64,000 nucleotides of DNA from Piliocolobus tephrosceles (lineage: Eukaryota; Chordata; Mammalia; Primates; Cercopithecidae): NCBI RefSeq assembly GCF_002776525.5, contig NC_045439.1, positions 158,379,773 to 158,443,772 on the forward strand, read 5' to 3'. Numbering within the stretch: the first letter of the stretch is position 1; every line of letters begins with the position of its first letter. The translations under genes were made by a program, and so were the position numbers. Below the pieces are notes generated by a model. It saw nothing but the letters and a program-made list of their open reading frames with translations. It made no database searches and was not told the DNA's origin. Of this stretch, positions 33,871-45,669 are shown piece after piece.

Positions 33871-34005
33871 TCAGGAGTAAAGGGCTTATTGCCCCGAGAC
33901 TGACAGTGCTGCCAGCAGAAGCCCTGGACAGACAGTCCTTTCAGGAGTAAGGACTTATTGCCCGCCCCATCTGACAGTGCAGTCAGGCGCCAGCCCCTTC
34001 CGACA
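33871..34005. repeat. Two-unit imperfect tandem repeat, about 70-bp period
   Basis: TCAGGAGTAA followed by a CTTATTGCCC word occurs at 33871 and 33941, and each is followed by a CTGACAGTGC word (33900, 33971) and a CCAGC-AGCCC word. The units diverge by small indels. Sequence is GC-rich. Confidence 0.75.
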
Positions 34006-35100
34006 TGGCCCCACCACCCAACGTCATGACCCCTCCCAGAGCATCCCAAGACTGATTCACTTGGAGCACTAAGGGCCTCGCCTCTTGCCCTACTCCAGAT
34101 AATTTTTAAGAGCCACGTAATCATCAGAACTCCCTGCAAGGCTGGCTGAGTCTTGCCATCTTCGTCGGCCCGGTCCCAGTCCTGCTTTCTACTCCTCACT
34201 TCCAGGCAGAGATTCCAAGCACATTCCCTCAACCCTCTCCTGCATGTCAGTCTCTATCTCAGAGCTTGCTTCCTACAACAATGTCCCAGTGGTATTACCA
34301 TCCAGGAAAGAATTTCTATCAGTGTCTTACCTTGTCCACTCCCAAGCCACAAGGACAGCATGAATTCACACATGAATACACTGGAGGCATCAACGTTTGC
34401 CTATAAATTCTTAGGGGAGACTTTACCACCTAGAACCTGTGATCAGTCAAACAGGCTCTCTGTTGTTTCTCTGAACCCACAGGAGGTGGGATGTGTCTCT
34501 AGTCTCTGGCTTACTGGGAGGGAGGGGTGGCGGCAGCATACAGGACAGGTTTACTGTGGATCTAGCTCTAACTTCTACCCGATGCAGCCCACAGCACCAC
34601 CTCCTACTATAAAAGGAGGCCATCAGTGAGGTCCACTCATGTGCTTTACAGTTCTGGTTTGCAGATTCCTCTTAAACTGTGGTCTTGGGACTTTGTTGGA
34701 ATTTCAGCTCTCCATTTGAAACGATGCTTGCTGCAGTGTCCAGTACTTCTGAATGTTCTGCACTAGGGAGATATTCAATTATCTGGTCTGCCCTTTTGCT
34801 GGGAATGAACATCTTCTCATTATAAATGATACAAGCATTGTTTCTGCATTTTTTTATGAGCTTGATTTGTGAGATTCATCCTTTCAGAGATCTATTCTTG
34901 CAGGAACTGGTATAATGAGGTTTCCAAACCTAAAATGCATAGAACCTCGGGCTCTGCTGCTTGTGGAAACTCCTCTAGGTACAGACACAATTGTACAGAC
35001 GGTGCAGTGCAGCTAATATTCTCATCTCAAAGAGATCCGTTTAGTTAAATGCATTATCTACTACAGAAACCAGGTCCTTGGGTTCATTTGATAAAGAAAG
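34006..35100. other. Unique sequence
   Basis: No repeat clearly recognised. A TATAAAAGG word is at 34608-34616, but nothing gene-like follows. A plus frame of 158 codons (34153-34629) has no recognisable motif. Confidence 0.4.
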
Positions 35101-35208
35101 TCCCACTAGATTGCATATTTCCATCTTTTTTTTCTACCTCTATGACTCCAGAACCTGGCTCAGGGCCTGGAAATCATAAAGGCTTAACATAGTTATTTTG
35201 ATGAATTC
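35101..35208 (+). mobile_element. L2 3' end, sense
   Basis: 'tcccactagattgcatatttcc...ccagaacctggctcagggcctggaaatcataaaggcttaacatagttattttgatg' follows the L2 3' terminus order with a changed middle. Confidence 0.6.
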
Positions 35209-36062
35209 TTTTAAGAAGTGATTTTCCTCATTCTGTACTTTCTTCCAAAGAGTGAAAAAGAAATAGACATTACTGAGTTTTCTGGAAGAAATCAAATATG
35301 TTAGATATGGTTTTTCTACCTTATAGAGGAGTACCGTTACCATGGTTTCTGCAAACTTGAAACAGCACAGAAGTGGCTGCTCTCAGCCTAGCCAGGAGTT
35401 CCCCTGAACATTATCTGTGAGTAATGACCTTCAAGTTCACATGAGTAACGCTTTTCAAATGGGCCCTAAAACATTCTTCTTTAACTTTAAAAAGACTTGG
35501 AAGTAATGTTTCTCTGAGTTACTGCACTGCACAATGAATGTCTTTCTCTGCCAGTGAAGCTGTCTTTGCACTAAATAACTTTGTTTTTTGCACCAAAAAT
35601 AAATGTGTTCCACTAAGAATTATATTGGAGTACATGTAAATGTCTAGCTTAAAAAGAAATGGTTCACTTTAAGGTAAAAGCTCATAGTTTAAAAATCACA
35701 CTTCCACCTTCTTGTAAGGAGTAATGCCGCATCCTTTCCAACTGTACTTTGATGAAGAAGATTAGCAGATGAATGGATACAACTCTTCAAGCTGAAAGAA
35801 TCCTTAGAGGTCATTAAAGGGAACTCCTTACCTAAGACGAGTATTGACATTACAATAGATGAGAAAGAATGGGCTTGGGAGGAATCAGACATGGGTTCCT
35901 TGAAACCAGAGCCACCCCACCCCTTCTTGCCTTTCTCTGTGCTCTGCTCAAGATTACCATCAGTAATTCCCTCTTTCCTTTCTTCCATCAAGACAAACCT
36001 GATCTGTCCTGTGCTGCACTTTCTCAGTTTTTACCAGGTGACAGAGTGCTTCATGCTAAGTT
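35209..36062. other. Unique sequence
   Basis: No recognised gene. A short piece at 35790-35825 resembles an ancient interspersed repeat only weakly. Confidence 0.4.
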
Positions 36063-36072
36063 GTTAATAGTT

Positions 36073-36369
36073 TTTTGTTTTTTTTAGATGGAGTTTCACT
36101 CTTGTCTCCCAGGCTGGAGTGCAACAGCACAATCTTAACTCACTGCAACCTCCGCCTCCTGGGTTCAAACGATTATCCTGCCTCGGCCTCCCCAGTAGCT
36201 GGGATTACAGGTGCACACCACCACAACCGGCTAATTTTTGTATTTTTTAGTACAGCCAGGATTTCATGATGTTGGCCAGGCTGGTTTTAAACTCCTGACC
36301 TCAGGTGATCCACCTGCCTCAGCCTCCAATGGTGCTGGGATTACAGGCATTAGCCACCATGCCCAGCCA
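36073..36369 (-). mobile_element. Alu, antisense
   Basis: Complete, diverged antisense body. Target duplication TTAATAGTT at 36064-36072 and 36374-36382. Confidence 0.93.
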
Positions 36370-36382
36370 GTCATTAATAGTT

Positions 36383-36960
36383 AATAATACCTTGATCTCA
36401 TACCACTTTCCTGCAGAATGTTCAAGTGAAACATTAACTTTATTTCTAATTTAAAATAGAGATCTCTGGGGCTTATGGACGTTATTTTATAGGGCTGAAT
36501 CCAATAATTTGGTTTGATCCTCTTTTTAATGCTCCCAAAGTCAGAATGCCTGTATTCTACCTGTGAGGCTAGTCCCGACGTGGCCTCCAGAAGGACTACT
36601 CCAGAAAGGTTTTCCTTCATATCATTTGCCAGTTATCTGAATCCCTCTGTCTTGGGATGGAGATTGAGCACACAGTCAATATGCATTAAACACAGATGAC
36701 CTAAGTGAGCATTTAAAAGCTCCTCTTGGTAACTTTAGTAATGCTGGGAGTAATGTCAATTATTTTTAAATTATAAAATCATAAAATTACTCTGAATGTG
36801 CCACATTGACTTGCTTTTCACTACGACATTCTAGAAAGCAGCCTGGATCAAGGCTTTTTCTTTTGCAGAATCTATCAAATTTCAGGACGGAGAGACAAGA
36901 GGGACCCGAGCACAAACTGGGGTAGACAGTGTCTCTGATCGGTCCTGGTGATTCCTGCCT
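36383..36960. other. Unique sequence
   Basis: No repeat or coding exon recognised. Confidence 0.4.
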
Positions 36961-36964
36961 TCTG

Positions 36965-37472
36965 CTAGGCAAGCCCTCCCCTGAGTTCCAGTTGGACTTA
37001 GTGACTCACTTCTAACATACAGAACACAGCAGATGTCACTTCTGAGATTAAGTTACAAAAAGGCAGTGTCTTTTGCCTTGAGCACTCTCTCTTGCTCTCT
37101 GCTCAGTCTGAGGGAAACCAGCTGCTATGCTGTGAGCTTCCTAATGGAGAGACTCACAGAGTAAAGAATTGAGGGTGGCCTCAGCTAATAACCAGCGAGG
37201 AACTGAGCCCTCTGCCCAATCACCTGAAAGGGACTGAATCCTGCCAACTCTACAGGAGTAAGTCTGAGTGGCTCCTTCCTCAATTAAACCTTTAGACAAG
37301 ATTATAGTCTGAGCTGACACCTGGGTGGTCACCTTGTAAGAGATTCAGAGCTGAAGATGCATCTAAGCCATATCCAGTTTCCTGGCACACAGAAATTGTG
37401 AACGAATGGCGGTTTTAAGCCTACATGTTTTGGGATGATTTGTTGTGCAACAGTTGATACCTAACACACAAG
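36965..37472 (+). mobile_element. MLT1 LTR, sense
   Basis: Landmarks in order: 'gtgactcacttctaacatacagaa', 'gcactctctcttgctctctgctcagtctgagggaaaccagctgc', and the end 'gggatgatttgttgtgcaacagttgatacctaac'. Somewhat more diverged than the copy at 31975. Confidence 0.82.
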
Positions 37473-39399
37473 GTAAAATATAGAGAACTATTCTGATTTA
37501 ATCTTTTATTCTGAAACTAAGAGCAAGAGGAAACCAGTTCTGGTTAATAAAAAAGTTAAGAACTGATGTGGCCAGTTAGCAATCTTTTTGTATTTCTTTA
37601 AAATATCGCATGTCTTAAGTATTGCATGTGCTTATCTTAATATAAGGCAAAATACGTTTACAATTGTGTTTTAGAATTCAGGCTTCATAGCCAACACCCA
37701 AGCACCATGGTCAATGATTGCTTTGGACTCTAAATGAAAAACCTTTGAATGTTGAGCTTGCAAATGCAGCATTATAAGATATCAACTGTGGCAGGCATCA
37801 GAATTCTCCTGTCTCTAACTTAAAATTGGGGGCTCAGCATAGCTCCCCCCATTTTCTTTTTATACTTTTAATCAGATACAATCATCAATATTTTTCTAAA
37901 CAATTATTTGAATTTGCTCTGCTTAGCAATACCTATTACTAGACCCTCATCACCTGAACTCAAGTAAAAAAAAAAAAAAAAAGAGATAGAAAGATATCTT
38001 ATGAGCACCTGTAAAGTATGAGGTCCCATACCTGATATTTATACAGGCAAAGATGGAGTGGTCTAGTGTCTATGCTCAGGTAAGTGGCTGCAAATTAGGG
38101 ATAAGTAAACACTACACAATGCATCTAATACAAGGCAGAAGATGTCCAATGCCACAGAAACATACCAGGGAAGTGGCATGAGGTTTCAAACCAGAGACTT
38201 CAGAGCTAGTTGAGAAGATCAGAGAGGAAATGTGAAGGGTCTCACACCCAGCAGCTGGCTGCCTTGTCAGCTCCATGCAGGGATGGATTACTCTACAGGT
38301 GCATGAGAAAGGGGCCCAGCTTCTCAGGGAGCATCTCTTCTGAGGCCACGTCTTCTTTTCTGTTGACACCCATCACAGTGAGTGGGCCTCAGGTCCACCT
38401 TTTACCTGCCTGCCCGAACTCCTCATTGGGTACGAGGTTCCGTTTCCCCAGTACTCTGGGACCTGGTCCCCTGTCATTCCCCACATGCAGTGTTGTGCTT
38501 GGTCATGGAGGGAACAGGTAGGCCACACTTCCCAAGCCAGCCCCATCTGGTTTCCCAGTCCTGAGTTCTCTGCTTACTTTGGAAGGCAGCTCAGATGGAG
38601 TCGACGTTTGTGATGCGCCTTGAAGCACGAGGAATGGGGTGGATGGCAGTGTAGAGGGAGATGCTTAGCCACACTGGAGTGAAAAACACCAGGCACACAG
38701 CTTAGAGCTGTAGGTATGTAAATACTGTACCCTCTTCTTTGTGTTCAAACTAGGAAGCTTCCAGGATCAAATATCATGGTTTACAGAATTGTCCTTGCAA
38801 TCGAAGGTTTTCTGTAATGGACAGTGTTTGTTTCTAGGAGAAGGTCTAAAGGAATTTGCCTCTATGGCTGGTTTTATCCTCTGTAATTTAGGGGACACAA
38901 AAGGGGTACTTAAAAATGTATGCTTTCAGTCAATTTTATTTAAAATATCTACATAACTTTGGTATGCTGGGAGGCAAACAGGGGGTCTAACTGCACTTTA
39001 TAAAGTATGGGATGGCAGAAGATGAAAAAAATACCTGCAGTTATCCTCTTAGACGCTAATTGAATTCACTCTTTTGCAATATAGGTCATTACAGTAACAG
39101 CAGGGGCTGTGGAATTATGAGAGTGGAGAAGATATAATTTTGAGATCCTTAAATTCATGGTGAATAGAGTTTTCTTTCAGTCATACTTGGAGAGGAGTAT
39201 ATTTGACACCCAAGAAAAATTTGGAATATCATTAAGTCAATACATTCTGCGAAGACCAAAATTTTTTTCTCTATTATCGTGGAGTCTTAGGACAAAAAGG
39301 TATTGTGAGAAGCCAGAGGATGTAATAGATTTTGGGAGCAGTGTGAATAATTGTGCTGTATTGGGAAAGAGTAGAGTAGGGTGATGATTGGAATTTAAA
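37473..39399. other. Unique sequence
   Basis: An A18 run is at 37966-37983. 37995-38045 has a faint MIR-like phrase. The stretch 38210-38560 is GC-richer with open frames of 85-103 codons on both strands, none with a known motif. Confidence 0.4.
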
Positions 39400-39640
39400 G
39401 ATCTATTGAAGGAAAAAAAGACATCACAGGGTTATCAGTTGAATAGAACTGATCCAAATATCAGAAAAAAATGATCGGACATGGTGCCCAGTACAGAATG
39501 AGTGAAAAGAGGATGAAGATAAGTTATTAGGAGGCGATTGTAACAGCTCAGGCCAAAAGAATGAACACGTATTACTGTGCCTGCCTTAGTCCAAAGACAA
39601 GCAATGATCTCTAAGACCATTTAGTGTGCTAAATTGAGAA
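39400..39640 (-). mobile_element. Probable L2 internal fragment, antisense
   Basis: 'gttattaggaggcgattgtaacagctcaggcc' followed by 'gtgcctgccttag' resembles the antisense L2 phrase 'ttaggaggctattgcaatagtccaggc ... ggcctgaactaag'. Confidence 0.5.
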
Positions 39641-41020
39641 GCCAGTAAGAGACCATTTTGAACCATTACTAAGTTATTTGAACTTTCGATGAGAAAAGCA
39701 TGCAATTCCCTTACTCAGGTTATGTTGGGATTTGAAATGAAGTATTTCTAGCTTCCCCATAATCAATTTCAATTTGAGGCAATGGGAATTCAATGAGGGT
39801 CATTAATCCTGCTGAGAATAAAGCAGACACAGTCCACAGAGTTTCAGGCTGCTTTTCTGATTGTGGGTAGACTCAGCCATTGTGCATAGGCCATGGCCTA
39901 GCCAGCTGCACAGGAGTTCCATGGAGGCCCAAAGGCAAAGTAAGAAATAAGGTATCAAAACAATTAGGATCGTGTCTTTGTTCCAGCCACTGGTCCTCAG
40001 CCCCGTGGGGCATGGTTGTCCGTCTCCCCTGACCAAAGCACATGTGCACTGCCAGCCTCTGCTTCAGGGACCTTCTGCCCTGGTGAGCTCTCACTCTCTG
40101 GGCTACTGAGAAGCTCAGTCTGCAACCATCATTTACCTGTGTTCAGTTGTGATTGTTTTGCTGGATGAAATGTTTGGACATTGATATAACCTCAGCAAAC
40201 ACTAAGGCATAATTTGTTCATATCATGTCCTCCTTAGAATCATCAGAGAACTGTGAGATCTCAGAGTTAGACATCTATGCTCCTCTGGGTCTTAAAAACC
40301 CTTTGAATTTTATGAACAGTGGTATTTCCCACTTACACTAACTGCTAGGAAGCTCTGGATCTGTGTTCTCAGCTCTAACAAAGTGTCCAGAACCTGCGTG
40401 GATGTTTTATTGTTTCTGTACTAATTCGCCTTTTTCTGGCTTTCTTTTCCTATCCTTTTTTTTTTTTTTTTTTTTTTGCCCTTTTCCCACGATTTCTCTG
40501 ACTTAATTTTTTTTTCTGAATTTCAAGTCCTTGTTGAAAAAAAACTGGTGATACAAAATTATGTTTACAGAAAAAAGTAGCCCTTCAGCTTATTGTTATC
40601 CTTTTATATTGATGAGCACCAAAATCTCTTTTTCTTTAAATCAATACACATGAGGCTTTTTTACTTAACAAGTTATTTCCTAATTTGAGACATCCTTTCT
40701 CACATATGATCATCTTTTGCAAGTTAAATCACCTACACTTATTTGTCAGCTTTGAGAAATCTCCTCCAACTACAGTATTTCCACGATGAAATGCACATTT
40801 TCATGAACCACCCATCTTTTACAAATATGCTGTGATCTGCAGCCATAAAATGGCCATCCGCAGTTACTGCTTTGCCACCGAGCCCGTCTGCACCAGCACC
40901 TCCCCTGACCATCTGTTGTCCAAACTCATGCATCCTGCAAAGGCATTTGTTCACTGGCATTGCTTCCTGTCAGCCTCCAGTCTTCTCTCCTTCTATCTAG
41001 TCACAACCTTCTCATGAGTT
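39641..41020. other. Unique sequence
   Basis: A T run of about 23 lies near 40457-40479 without an attached retroelement body. No gene or repeat otherwise recognised. Confidence 0.4.
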
Positions 41021-41488
41021 TTAGTGCCAGGACAACTGTAGAACCGTGATCTGATTCCAGGCCCAAAATGTCATGGGAAGCTTGAGACCCCTGACTGCCA
41101 CTCTTATGGAAGCCCCATTGGCCACGGTGGCATCTTGTATTTGTGGACCACAGGGTATAGAGATTAAACCATCTCTGTAGTGCTTAGCACCCTTTTGTGA
41201 ATAGAAAAGAGAACCCCAGAGACTGGAGGGAGAATCCAGCCCAGATTGAGGGATGGCCAATCCTAAACCAGCCTCCCTGCAGCTTCTGGACACAGACACT
41301 TCTCCATAAGCATCTTTGGCAAAAGGCATTTCAGGATCAATTTTCTTCACATACGCATGGAATTCGTTTGAAAAGAGCCACATCCTGTTTACTCGCAATG
41401 CAGCTAAAAAGGAGCCACGCGCAAAGAAAGAGTGGAATATAGTGAAAACATCATGGGATCGGATATCAGCGACCCTGGATCCTACCAC
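41021..41488 (-). other. 155-codon open frame of unknown status
   Basis: The minus strand has an uninterrupted 155-codon frame in DNA I cannot assign to any repeat. Its translation includes FARGSFLAALRVNRMWLF, EFHAYVKKIDPEMPF and KHYRDGLISIPCGPQ, none of which I recognise. The interval keeps an unusual number of CpGs for this neighbourhood (near 41353-41372, 41393, 41417, 41459-41490). No splice sites, start context or domain supports translation. It may be a decayed exon or a chance frame. Confidence 0.2.
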
Positions 41489-41915
41489 GGCAGAGTCGGA
41501 GCTGGGGTGTTGGTTTCACCGTGTGAAAATATGGCTAATAAGGTGTTCCTTATTTTTTAAAAATGCAAGGGGATAATGTATATAAAAGAATCATAAAATG
41601 TTTGGTTTCATATTTTGTGATGCTTATTTACATACTTATTATTCCAAACAAGAGGTTATACTTTAAAATCTGGACAGTTATTTCCAGTCTGGTTTCTCCA
41701 AACCTATTACTTTTACGGAGAGAAGAAAATAGGAACCTATCTTATCTGTCAAGATTGCAAATTAAATCAGTACTTGATGCCCTCAGTAGCAGATTTAATT
41801 GCCCATATAAAAAGTGAAGGTTAAGATTTGACAATAAATGTAAATGTAAACAAGGTCATCCTGAAACATCACAGCATTCTGGCACATTTATTACCTGTAA
41901 TGATTATTTTGTTTC
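41489..41915. other. Unique AT-rich sequence
   Basis: No recognised feature. An 84-codon plus frame (41563-41817) has no known motif. Confidence 0.35.
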
Positions 41916-42281
41916 CGTGATAGTTAATTTTACATGTCAAATTGGCTAGGCCAACCTACTCAACTATTTGGTCAAACACCAGTCTGGAAATTGCTACGAA
42001 GGTATTTTTTAGATGAGCCAAACCTCTAAGTCAGTAGACTTTCAGTAGGGCAGATTGCTTTCCATGTGTGTGGGGGCGTCATCTAGTCAGTAAAGGCCTT
42101 CCCGAGAAAACAGATTGGAATTTCCTGGGAAAGGGAGAATTCTGCCTCCAGACTGTCTTCAGAGTCTAGGTGCAACTCTTTCCGGGGTGTCCAGGCTTCT
42201 GGCCCACCCTGCAGATTTTGGATTTGCCAGACTTTATGATTAAATGAACAAATTATTATATAAATTATGAACATAATTCTT

Positions 42282-42582
42282 TTTTTTTTTTTTTTTTTTT
42301 TTGAGACGGAGTCTCGCTCTCACCCAGGCTGGAGTGCAGTGGTGCGATCTCGGCTCACTGCAAGCTCCGCCTCCTGGGTTCACGCCATTCTCCTGCCTCA
42401 GCCTCCCGAGTAGCTGGGACCACAGGTGCCTGCCACCATGCCTGACTAATTTTTTTGTATTTTTAGTAGAGATGGGGTTTCACCGTGTTAGCCAGGATGG
42501 TCTCGATCTCCTGACCTTGTGATCTGCCCACCTTGGCCTCCCAAAGTGCTGGGATTACAGGTGTGAGCCACTGTGCCCGGTC
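42282..42582 (-). mobile_element. AluY-like, antisense
   Basis: Low divergence, T tail of about 22, ending CACTGTGCCCGGTC. Exact target duplication GAACATAATTCTT at 42269-42281 and 42583-42595. Confidence 0.95.
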
Positions 42583-42649
42583 GAACATAATTCTTTATAT
42601 GAATCTCTCTTTATCTCTGTCTCCTGCTCTCCTCTCTCTCTATAAATAA

Positions 42650-42735
42650 TATAGACATGCAGTTGTCCATATACATATATATACACATATATACATTCTG
42701 TGAACATATATACACACACACACACACGTACACAT
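42650..42735. repeat. AT/AC dinucleotide-rich microsatellite
   Basis: Mixed CATATA/TACACA units ending in about eight CA repeats, within the ancient repeat. Confidence 0.85.
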
Positions 42736-42774
42736 CTTATTGGGTCTATTTCTCTGTAAAACTCTGACTAATAG

Positions 42775-43576
42775 TTTCCCTCCTTTTCCCCAAGGACAGG
42801 AGAGACTGAACTGTGAGTGGGAAAAGCCACAGGGAGACAAGAAATGCTGTCCCCTTACCTCTCTGCTCAGCGTCTTCCCCATGGTAGTAAAAAGGTTTCC
42901 CTGCTCTGCAGATGAGCTGCTCAAGCTCCCTGGTGGGTGCAGGAAAGCTCCACTGCCTGTGTGTGACTGTCTCTTTCTCTCGTCTCTCTTTCTTTCCCTT
43001 CCCCACGCCATTCCTGAGTGGGAGACTGACTCATCTTGGGGCTGGAGGACCAGGTGGATGCCGTGTGGCAATGGCCTGTGAAAAGGCAGGGGTCACATGC
43101 ACATGGCGCTCTGAGCGCTGGGAGGAAAAGCACTTCCAGCAGGGGGAGCAAGTCCAGACCCCACTCCAGAGCTGGCCATGCCCTCCGCTGTGTTTCACAG
43201 CCCTAAGGAGTGTTCAGATTTCATTTAGATGAAAACAAACTTTTGACCTAATAGATATTTATTTAGATATTCATTTCATTTATCCACTTGATCCTTTGGA
43301 TTTGGAGCCTAGTGGAGTGTCCTTTCTCTCCAAATCACCGTCATCGCTAACTGAGGCAGAAGCAGCATGCCAGCCAAGTTGGTGGCCTCCCCAAAACAAT
43401 GCCTTCCTGGTGCTGCAGGTGGAAGTACCAGCATTCATTCCAAACCTACACACAATCGAAAGCCCACTGGAAAATGACTGGCTCATAAATTACCCTGAAT
43501 TTGTGTTTCAGATCAGATGTGAGTAAATTATAACTATCATTTATTTTCACTGTTTCCAGTGTAAGTGAATGATAAA
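42775..43576. other. Unique sequence
   Basis: No repeat recognised. 42740-43235 carries overlapping frames of 86-143 codons on both strands without recognisable motifs, which argues for chance. Confidence 0.4.
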
Positions 43577-43649
43577 TCCTCCTCCTCCCTTTCTTCTTCC
43601 TTCTTCTTCTGTTCTTCTTTTTTTTTTTTTTTCTGTTCTTTTTTCTTTT
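43577..43649. repeat. Pyrimidine-rich (TTC/TCC)n and T run
   Basis: CCTCCT, TTCTTC and T runs joined to the tail side of the following antisense Alu. Confidence 0.85.
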
Positions 43650-43935
43650 CTTGGAGACAGAGTCTCACTCTGTTGCCCAGGCTGGAGTGCAGGGGCACCA
43701 TCTCAGCTCACTGCAACCTCCACCTCCTGGGTTCAAGCGATGCTGTGCCTCAGCCTCCAGAGTAGCTGGGATTACAGGCATGTGCCACCACGCCCGGCTA
43801 ATTTTTGCATTTTTGGTAGAGACAAGGTTTCACCATGCTGGCCAGGCTGGTCTTGAACTCCTGACCTCAAGAGATCTGCCCGCCTTGGCTTCCCAAAGTG
43901 CTGAGATTACAGGCGTAAGCCACCGTTCCTGGCCT
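43650..43935 (-). mobile_element. Alu (AluS-like), antisense
   Basis: Antisense body from 'ttggagacagagtctcac' to 'agccaccgttcctggcc'. Confidence 0.93.
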
Positions 43936-43984
43936 CTTCCAATGTTATAAAACATGTTATCACTCATTTGAGCTTCTAGAGCTA

Positions 43985-44890
43985 GTTGTCTACACACTTT
44001 CATTCATTTACTCAACAAATAATAATTGAAGGTCTGCCACTTTATCAGACACTGTTAGACCCCATAGTTTTCATCACAGGTCAAAAATCAAGTTTCCTTG
44101 ATTTCCAACATTCTAATTGATCATGGCAGTGGTGGATACAGAAAAACCCAAAACCCCAAAATGTACCATATAAGATCATAAGTACTCTAAAAGAAGAGGG
44201 GAAGAGAGAAGAGGTAAAATAAAGTCATGTGGGAGGTGGGTGTGAAATGGTGATGAGTGTGGGCCTCCCTGAGAAAGTGACATTTAAGTCAAGACTTGCA
44301 GGAGGTGGCCGGGCGCGGTGGCTCAAGCCTGTAATCCCAGCACTTTGGGAGGCCGAGACGGGCGGATCACGAGGTCAGGAGATCCAGACCATCCTGGCTA
44401 ACACAGTGAAACCCCATCTCTACTAAAGAGTACAAAAAAAACATTAGCCGGGCGAGGTGGCGGGCGCCTGTAGTCCCAGCTACTCGGGAAGCTGAGGCAG
44501 GAGAATGGCGGGAACCCGGGAGGCGGAGCTGGCAGTGAGCGGAGATCGCACCACTGCACTCCAGCCTGGGCGACTGAGCGAGACTCCATCTCAAAAAAAT
44601 AAAAAATAAAAAATAAAAGAAATAAAAATTAAAAAAATAAAAAAAAATAAAAGATTACTTTTTTTAAAAAAAAAAAAAAAAAAAAAGACTTGCAGGAGGT
44701 AAGGACTGTGCCCTGAAGATCCCTGGTGAAGAGCAGTCAAGGAAGAAGGCGCAGCACTTACAAAGGTCCTGAGGCTGGAGAGGAGGTGCTATGGTCCACA
44801 ACTGTAAGAAGCAGGTGTGCCTACGCAGAGGATGGAGGGAACGAACAGGAAGTGAAGACGAGACTGCAGCTTCGGTCCGAGGGAACATAC
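43985..44890 (-). mobile_element. L2, antisense, split by a young AluY
   Basis: 'tttcattcatttactcaacaaataataattgaaggtctgcc' is the antisense L2 3' end. 'gggcctccctgagaaagtgacatttaagtc' and, after the Alu, 'aaggcgcagcacttacaaaggtcctgaggctggag' continue further into the element. Confidence 0.72.
44307..44684 (+). mobile_element. Young AluY of Old World monkey type, sense
   Basis: GGCCGGGCGCGGTGGCTCAAGCC head, GAGACGGGCGG and CGGGCGAGGTGGC variants, low divergence. Exact 16-bp target duplication AAGACTTGCAGGAGGT at 44291-44306 and 44685-44700. The tail (44594-44684) is long and mixed (AAAAAT units, a non-A interruption GATTACTTTTTTT near 44653-44665, then pure A). Confidence 0.96.
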
Positions 44891-45105
44891 GAGCCACTGC
44901 TTTGATAACTGGCAAGATTTTTGCCAGGAACTTCAATACTCTACTCTAGGAACCAAGTTTTGGGCCTACTTTGGTGCTTGCAGGAAGAATGTGTATCTTT
45001 TCCTTTATTGCAACTGAGGCAGAGAATTCTCTGACTCTAGGGGAAGAGCTCAAGTCCCATGACATTTTCCTGACCCCAAGCTGAGATGCTTAAGAATGGA
45101 AAGAG

Positions 45106-45370
45106 GCCTGGCGCGGCCCCTTACGCCTGTAATCCCAGCACTTTGGCAGGCCGAGGTGGGGGGATCACGAGGTCAGGAGATCAACACTACGGTGAAACCC
45201 CGTCTCTACTAAAAATACTAAAAAAATTAGCCGGGTGTGGTGGTGGGCACCTGTAGTCCCAGCTACTTGGGAAGCTGAGGCAGGAGAATGGCATGAACCT
45301 GGGAGGCGGAGCTTGCAGTGAGCGGAGATTGCACCGACAGATGGAGACTCCCTCTCAAAAAAAAAAAAAA
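45106..45370 (+). mobile_element. AluY-like, sense, with two internal deletions
   Basis: Body lacks the 'gagaccatcctggct' stretch in the left arm (jump at about 45181) and most of 'ccactgcactccagcctgggc' in the right arm (jump at about 45335). Target duplication AGAATGGAAAGAG (45093-45105) / AGAATGAAAAGAG (45371-45383). Confidence 0.93.
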
Positions 45371-45383
45371 AGAATGAAAAGAG

Positions 45384-45668
45384 CTGTTTCACTAAATTTG
45401 TACCAAACATTGGGTGTTGTCTTGGATCTGTGGAACAGTGGGTGACACCAGCAGGAAAAGAAGAATGTTTTTCCCACTGGAGGTTGGGACTCCAGATGAA
45501 GCAGCAGCTTTAATTGGCTTTGAATCAGCTTTGAATAACCAGGGAGCAAATCCACGTGTCTCTGAACAGCCAGCTGTTGATGCTGCCTGGACCTCCTATG
45601 TGTCCGAGTGAAAGAAGACAAAACGGAAGAAAACAAAACAGAGAAGCAGAGAGAGAAAAGGAACATAA
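45384..45668. other. Unique sequence
   Basis: No repeat recognised. A 65-codon plus frame at 45414-45611 lacks a known motif. Confidence 0.4.
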
Positions 45669-45669
45669 A

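Larger units (their letters stand above)
41918..42774 (+). mobile_element. Ancient interspersed repeat (LTR-like), interrupted by an AluY
   Basis: Begins 'gtgatagttaattttacatgtcaaattggctagg' and ends 'gggtctatttctctgtaaaactctgactaatag', a widespread mammalian repeat layout that I recognise but cannot name with certainty. It contains 'tggtcaaacaccagtctgg' and 'ccctgcagattttggatttgccag' in the usual order. The same head reappears at 59695-59729. Confidence 0.6.

Noticed and set aside
34608..34616. TATAAAAGG word resembling a TATA box
   Set aside because: No CpG island, start site, exon or open frame of note follows on either strand, and such words occur by chance.
42740..43235. Candidate exon in overlapping 86-143 codon frames
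   Set aside because: Frames are open on both strands and show no motif or convincing splice pair.
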